The notes beneath the pieces were generated by a model. The model saw only the letters and a program-made list of their open reading frames with translations. It was not told the DNA's origin and ran no database searches. The translations under genes and the position numbers were made by a program. Below are positions 58,500 through 64,000 of a stretch of DNA of 64,000 nt, one piece after another. The stretch's first letter is position 1. Every line of letters starts with the position of its first letter. Source of the stretch: Diphasiastrum complanatum (Eukaryota; Streptophyta; Lycopodiopsida; Lycopodiales; Lycopodiaceae); the NCBI GenBank assembly GCA_029204225.1, contig CM055111.1, positions 26,321,540-26,385,539 of the forward strand, in the 5' to 3' direction.

Positions 58500-59141
58500 T
58501 GTTGAATTCACACGTGTGGATTGTCCACAACATGTACTTGTGATCTCCTAAGGTGTGTAGATGCACCAAGATTAAGATTAGATTGAGATTCAAGATCAAT
58601 CTTAGATCCTATGGCAAAAACACACTACTACATGCATTCAATCACTTCCAACTCTCACTCACACATGTGGGAAGTATTCAAAAATTATTCTAAGTAAAAA
58701 CAAGGTGCTCTCCTTGGGTAGAGAGAGAAAAACCATCATGAGCTCTTGGATAGAGGGAGAAAGCTACAAATCCAGTAACACTCAAAATCCATATAATCAC
58801 CAAATCAATTAGATCCAAAATGAGGAGTACAATGATACTAGTAGATCCACGAGCTACCACTATGCTTACTATGATGAGACCACACTTTGTCACCTCTTAA
58901 TCCTATTGGACCATTGATCCATGCACCTCTTAATTCTATTGGACTATATTCAAGCACACCTCAAATTCCTATTGGACCACACATGGTTCCACCTCTAAAT
59001 CCTATTGGACCTCTTAGAATTCATCAAACAAAGGCATTACACTTGTCTACACTCTAATTGGCACCAATTTAGCCTCTTACTCTATTTTGGATCAATAGTG
59101 GCATTACAAGTGGAAATGCATAATTTGCCATCTATGCCACA
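58500..59141 (-). repeat. Copia 5' LTR with internal tandem repeats
   Basis: Minus-strand LTR from TGTGGCATAGATGG (59141) to TTCAACA (58500). It contains about four copies of a ~33-base unit (CACCTCTTAATCCTATTGGA on the plus strand) at 58891-59015. Confidence 0.7.
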
Positions 59142-59160
59142 TTTGCTCTAGACTGAACTT

Positions 59161-62100
59161 TGTACACAAGCACTTATAGACTACAATATGTAAGGTAAGC
59201 AAATTTCTCATAAGCAAGAAATCACTTAATGAAAATGCCTGTGAGATCCACTCAATCTCAAGTATGTGCTAGAGTAAAGAAATTTAGGATTCAACCAACA
59301 GATCTAAATCCTTGACTCACCCAATTGATCAAGAATTACTCATTATCTTAAGAATTTTCACATTTCCTTATAATTTTCAAATGACCTTTAAGTATCAATT
59401 TATGATCCGTCAATCATAAACATTTAGAATCTTATGAATCGTCAATCGTAATTCTTAGGATTCCAAAACCATACTTAATCATTGGAAAATACTGGAGTAT
59501 ATGCACAACATACCACTCAGGAAATATAAGAATCATTCTGAAATCTTTTCCACAAGGAAAATTACTGGATTCCAAGAATATTCTTCCATCTCGATTCTTA
59601 ACCAGATTATGAGTTCTAAACTCTACAATCGACCAAGTGATTAAAGACCATTATAACATTCGTCTTTAACAATATAAACTTTATACAGTCTCCTAGAACA
59701 GCATCTAGAGATTACAAAGTTCTACTGAATTTCCAAAATTCAGTTTACCATTTTTGGCACCATTAGGATCCGGTATCCAATTGAATATAATCACTAAATT
59801 TGCGTTAAGTCTATTCCTCAACTGAGAAATACTCATCCAAGAATTCAGTATCCTATGCACACAATTTTTCCAAATGAATCCAAATGACTCACAAATTATG
59901 TGTCTTACAAGCAATACACACATAACAAACAGTTTCTGGTGAATTCTCTTCACATTGTCCGTTTTACCAATTAACTTCCACAGGAGTAAATCAACTACTC
60001 AAGTTAATTGCCCATGACTTAGAAATCATAAATGTCTAGGTGCAGATCTTAATTGTACTGTACAACACCACATTTAGATCCATGTCCAAATCACATTTAA
60101 GCTAACCTATAGATCTATCAGAACAGATTTGTTAACTCTGCAAGTAATTGTCAAACACAATACTTGATCATATGCCTATGTTCAACAACTAGGTTAAATA
60201 CACCAAATAACCTTAGTAACCAGGAATACATAGTAGACCCACACAAGATTAATCGTGCACCTATGAGAAAAATCTCACTATGACCCAGTACATAAACACA
60301 TATGTCCTTATCTAGCAGATTCCTCCAAAATCCGCATATGTTACTCACATATCTCACTAAGAATCTTGCAACTCAGCTACAGAAGTTTCTATTTCTCTTG
60401 AGTAAATAACATATTCGGGAAATCTCTAAAGTGAATAATTCCACATCACAAGTTTTCCAACCATCATACTTTATAAACAAAATTCCTTCAACCAATCAAC
60501 CTACTTTAGATCTTAGTGCACAAACTAAGATTTGGCTGACTTATACCGACATCTTTGGATATAAGGTTAAGATTAAAGCTTCATTCCACTGATCCAATCC
60601 ATAACTAAATGGTACTTGGTAGCCAATCAGTGAACCTTAATTTAATCTTTACCACTACTTCCCATATTCATGAATATCTCACAGCTCAAAACTCCCAAAA
60701 TCACTCTAGTTGTCTTATCCCGAGTGGTAGAAACATTACTCTCAATAATCAACTATCAAATAGAGTTAATTAATTGGGTTCAGGAAGTCGAAATTCCACT
60801 CAATCAACTGATTTTAAGTTATATTCACAAACTTGAAATGGAAGCATGAATTTATATAACTTAAACAGTCCTTCAGAACCTAGTTCTACACTGGAAGGAA
60901 TTATATGAATCTCAATCCAATTTTCTCGTATATAAGAAATTTCCAAAAAGTAGAGGTTTAAAATTAAAAGAGAAATAGCTTTTAAGGGTTTCTGATTTGG
61001 AATTTATGAGATACCATTGAGGGATCCGGATCTATATCTCATAACCTCTCCAAAAATCCTTTTAGGCTTTACCAATGGTTTCAACTATTAGATTTACAAA
61101 TAATATAGATACTAACCATTGGCCTACAGATCATTCTCACACAAGAAATCACGGATGTCCCATACCACCAGTTTTCTCTCCAAGACAGCCCTTTGCTTTT
61201 AGATCCGACCATCAGAAAATCAAAAAGACTATATGACCATCCTATATCCAATATAGGGTCCAATCTTCAACCATTTTTTAGAAAGATACCTCCAACTATT
61301 GAATTCACCATTTCCTTAAGTTTTCACAGTAGACGACAATTCATCTAAGAATACCACTAGGCATTGACCTCAGTATGGACGAGAAACCTCGTTCATATAC
61401 AGTCGAAATGATCTGAGTTTATTCTTCAAAACCAAAAGGAAAAAATTCAATATAGCTGAAGTATACCAATAGATATCCAATATCTCAATCCGAAATGGTA
61501 CAAGAAATTCAATTCCTTCAAGAAGATCATTAAATTGATTTATCCGATAATCTAGAGATCTAAAACCTCTATCTGGATTTCCAATACCAAATATGCACAT
61601 ATCTATTCCACCAAATACCGGAGTACCCCAAAATTTGTTCCTAATGGATCGCAGTAATCCAGTTCAAAATTGTGATTTAACAAGAATCTGCACATGGCTT
61701 TACTGTCACATAAAACAACCCATCTGGTTGGTACTATACTCCCTAATTCCTACCATTTGAGAGTTACAACTCTTAGGAATAAGATGCTTTGCAGTACAAA
61801 TGTGAACCAAGTGTCATTCTCGTTCCATGCCACAATTTCCAATAACAAATAGGGTCAACTCATGGTCCTATAGATATTCAAAATAAATTCAACTTAATGA
61901 ATTCAAAAAAACCGATGCTATGCAATTTCCAGAAAGGGATTATTAACCAATCCAAATTACACAACATTGTCACATTTACCTACTCAGGTGTCTCATTTTC
62001 TTCCTCCCTTAGTTTTTTCGGTCACCCGAAAATTCTTTTAGTGAAGGCTCCCGAAAAGTACTTAGACACAAGTAAATGCTAGGCTACTTCCTTCTGACTA

Positions 62101-62700
62101 CCCCAGTTCCATTTTCATTACTTCGTTAAAGTTGCCTGAACTTAATGAAAAGTCTATAAAATTCGGTTTTCGGGTACTCTTTGACAATATTCGAAACCCA
62201 AATATAGAGCTACCTATCAAAAATTACGACCTTATTCCATTGTTCACTTTAACAAGTATCTGAAGAGCTTAAGTTGCCCAATCCTAAAGATCGAAATCAT
62301 TTAGGACAAGCCTATTGGTGCATCACCAAGTCCAAAAGGAAGAACAACAAAAATTACCATTTAACTGAGAATATTCTTATTCCAAAGTTAAACGGATAGA
62401 AAGCACAGTACCAGGAAATCAAATTTCCATTACCAGGCACTAGCCTGGAGAAAATTACTATGCAAAACATGAAAAACGATATTTTCTTACCAATCCTAAA
62501 TCCATGGATCCAATCACATAGACATAGCAGTTAGGATAATAATATTACTCTCCAAAGATTCTCCCAATTTAAAGTCAGAAGAATAGGTAAATCAGTTCTC
62601 AACTGTCGATTTAAGTAGATTTACAAAAAACCCCATCCAAAATCGACCAAAAACTTTGATTACTCAAAAATTTTGCAAAGGTCTTAAAAAAAATCGGGCT
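59161..62700. repeat. diverged dispersed repeat, copy 2
   Basis: Same-orientation match to 48120-50900, starting right after the Copia LTR. A/C-rich, G-poor plus strand, no credible genes. It is longer than copy 1, with extra segments; similarity is obvious to about 61550. Confidence 0.7.
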
Positions 62701-62813
62701 ATGTAACTACAAAATCATTGAATAGCCATGCATTCACACAAACGCAGTAACCCCATTTGCAAAAACTATGACATCAAAGCAACACATGCACAACTCAGTG
62801 AACTAACTGAGGC

Positions 62814-63203
62814 ATGCAAACAAACATGCCCACCACACACCATGCACCCAGTTCACACTTGGGGAAAAAGAAGTTAAACAAACTCTTTGCATGGGTTAAC
62901 AAGGCTTTCCCACTTCTAAACCCTAACCTCGTTCACAAGGAACAAAGAAACAAGGTAATCTCCTTCCACCCAGCCGCCACAGACAGATCAGGTAGCCGCG
63001 CCTACCAAGAAACTAGATCAGACCACATGAAAAACACTCTCATGCCTCCCAGGCAGAAATTGATCAGTTTCTTGCCGCGCTCCATCACCAATCCTCCCCA
63101 ATGTGTTGTAAAGCTACCTTTACAAGCTTTACTTCTGGCGCCATCGGCGCCAGCTATGTCCTCGGCGCCAGCAGCGCCCCTGCTGCTCCCGGCGCCACTG
63201 TGA
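62814..63203 (+). CDS. open frame of 129 codons, unknown product
   Basis: Starts MQTNMPTTHHAPSSHLGKKK and ends in an Ala/Pro-rich tail produced by the GGCGCC repeats. No domain recognised; low confidence that it is a gene. Confidence 0.15.
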   Translation: MQTNMPTTHHAPSSHLGKKKLNKLFAWVNKAFPLLNPNLVHKEQRNKVISFHPAATDRSGSRAYQETRSDHMKNTLMPPRQKLISFLPRSITNPPQCVVKLPLQALLLAPSAPAMSSAPAAPLLLPAPL

Positions 63204-63222
63204 CCAGAATCCAGCCGGCGCC
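63138..63222. repeat. cluster of GGCGCC palindromes
   Basis: Five GGCGCC sites within about 85 bases, in locally GC-rich DNA that contrasts with the AT-rich surroundings. More copies follow near 63773 and 63971. Confidence 0.85.
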
Positions 63223-63589
63223 AAGCTCCTATGGCTGAAAATCTTTGATCGGTTCTAGCGGAGTCCAGAGAGCTCAGATCGATGTGCAATCACCTCACAC
63301 GATCTAGGCATGATTAAAGGAAGCCTGGGGATCAATAAAATCTAGAGAGAGAAAATGACTTTCTAGAAAGAGAAAATCCTAGAGAGAGAAAAACGTGCTT
63401 TACTAGCTTGGGTAGAGTGCTTGGTATGAGGGGGGGTGCCGAATCACACCAATATTATAGGGGAGTGCGGGTTGCGACTCAGGGCGAGCTCCAACCAAGT
63501 CTCAGCCTCCCTTGTTGGAATGTTGTCATGGCTCTCGCCTTGGCATGCTAGCGCCCCGGAGACTAGGGTCGGTCACACACTTGAAATGT

Positions 63590-63630
63590 AACCTTCTCTG
63601 AATTTATCAATAAAGTGAGATTTTCCTCAA
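63590..63630 (+). terminator. possible polyadenylation region of an LTR
   Basis: CAATAAAGTG at about 63609 in a CT-rich setting resembles an LTR polyadenylation signal; no LTR borders identified. Confidence 0.3.
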
Positions 63631-63737
63631 ACTGACTCTGATTACCTTATGGGTTTCAGTGTTCGGTAAAAGCGCCAGTTGTAAGGCCGCTTTCAAAATT
63701 TTTAACTTGGCACATAGCTGAGGGTCGTATCTGGGGA

Positions 63738-63811
63738 CGCCAGCGGTATGTCGTCGGGACCATTCGGTCCGTGGCGCCAGCGGTATGCTGTCGGGACCAT
63801 TTGGTCCAGGA
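63738..63811. repeat. 37-base tandem duplication
   Basis: Two copies of a unit beginning CGCCAGCGGTATG and ending GGTCC, differing at a few positions. Confidence 0.9.
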
Positions 63812-64000
63812 ACCGGTTGTTTCCATATCTATCATGGCTTGTGGTTCTGAGTGTTCCCTGCATGAACGTGAATGAGTTAAGCTCTTGGGGAACGGGCTCT
63901 AACCTGCCGGCTGAGTTGGATGGCTTGCTTGGGTGGATGTTACTTGTTTATGGCTGTCCAGTCTGGCGTGGCGCCAGGTTGGCTTCCAGTGCTCGTGACG

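Noticed and set aside
59705-61600. Small minus-strand open frames in the dispersed repeat
   Set aside because: Not conserved in frame with the copy at 48-51 kb, so not coding.

Overview
This is a stretch of plant nuclear DNA. Evidence: short exons with GT-AG introns, TTTAGGG-type telomere-like heptamers, a plant-type class III peroxidase, a land-plant-like dCMP deaminase, and many Ty1/Copia elements primed by initiator tRNA-Met plus Ty3/Gypsy elements (one with a tRNA-Asp-type primer site). The repeat load, long retroelement-filled introns and many decayed gene copies suggest a large, repeat-rich land-plant genome such as a fern or gymnosperm. That placement is inference; nothing here fixes the species.

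Layout. 0.4-5.7 kb: 3' part of a dCMP deaminase gene whose last intron holds a decayed Gypsy pol and a cluster of GGGAAAC hairpins. 7.3-11.8 kb: a broad field of degenerate telomere-like heptamers, split by a minus-strand ORF1-only non-LTR element and edged by long (GA)n tracts. 11.8-16.5 kb: a Copia integrase remnant, an intronless histone H3 pseudogene, an inverted truncated peroxidase copy, a MITE-like hairpin and a Copia protease joined to an unknown domain. 18.5-20.7 kb: a decayed spliced gene with motifs of a beta-class DNA amino-methyltransferase. 20.7-33.4 kb: Copia elements on both strands, one carrying three tandem copies of a 0.85-kb pol segment. 33.4-36.4 kb: remnants of two unrecognised spliced genes. 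39-41 kb: Gypsy LTR, primer site and repeat-bearing leader. 42.5 kb: a clean MITE. 44.3-45.7 kb: a nearly complete class III peroxidase with two frame-breaking deletions, partner of the inverted copy at 13.6-14.7 kb. 46.5-63 kb: further Copia elements, a solo LTR with a GGGGG target duplication, and a pair of diverged non-coding repeats about 11 kb apart.

Only the dCMP deaminase looks intact over the part visible here. Almost everything else is mobile DNA or gene debris, so the window records insertion, segmental duplication, inversion and decay rather than a working gene cluster. The most unusual items are the methyltransferase-like gene, the telomere-like field with its resident ORF1 element, and the H3 pseudogene. 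All similarity claims come from reading translations by eye; no database search was run.
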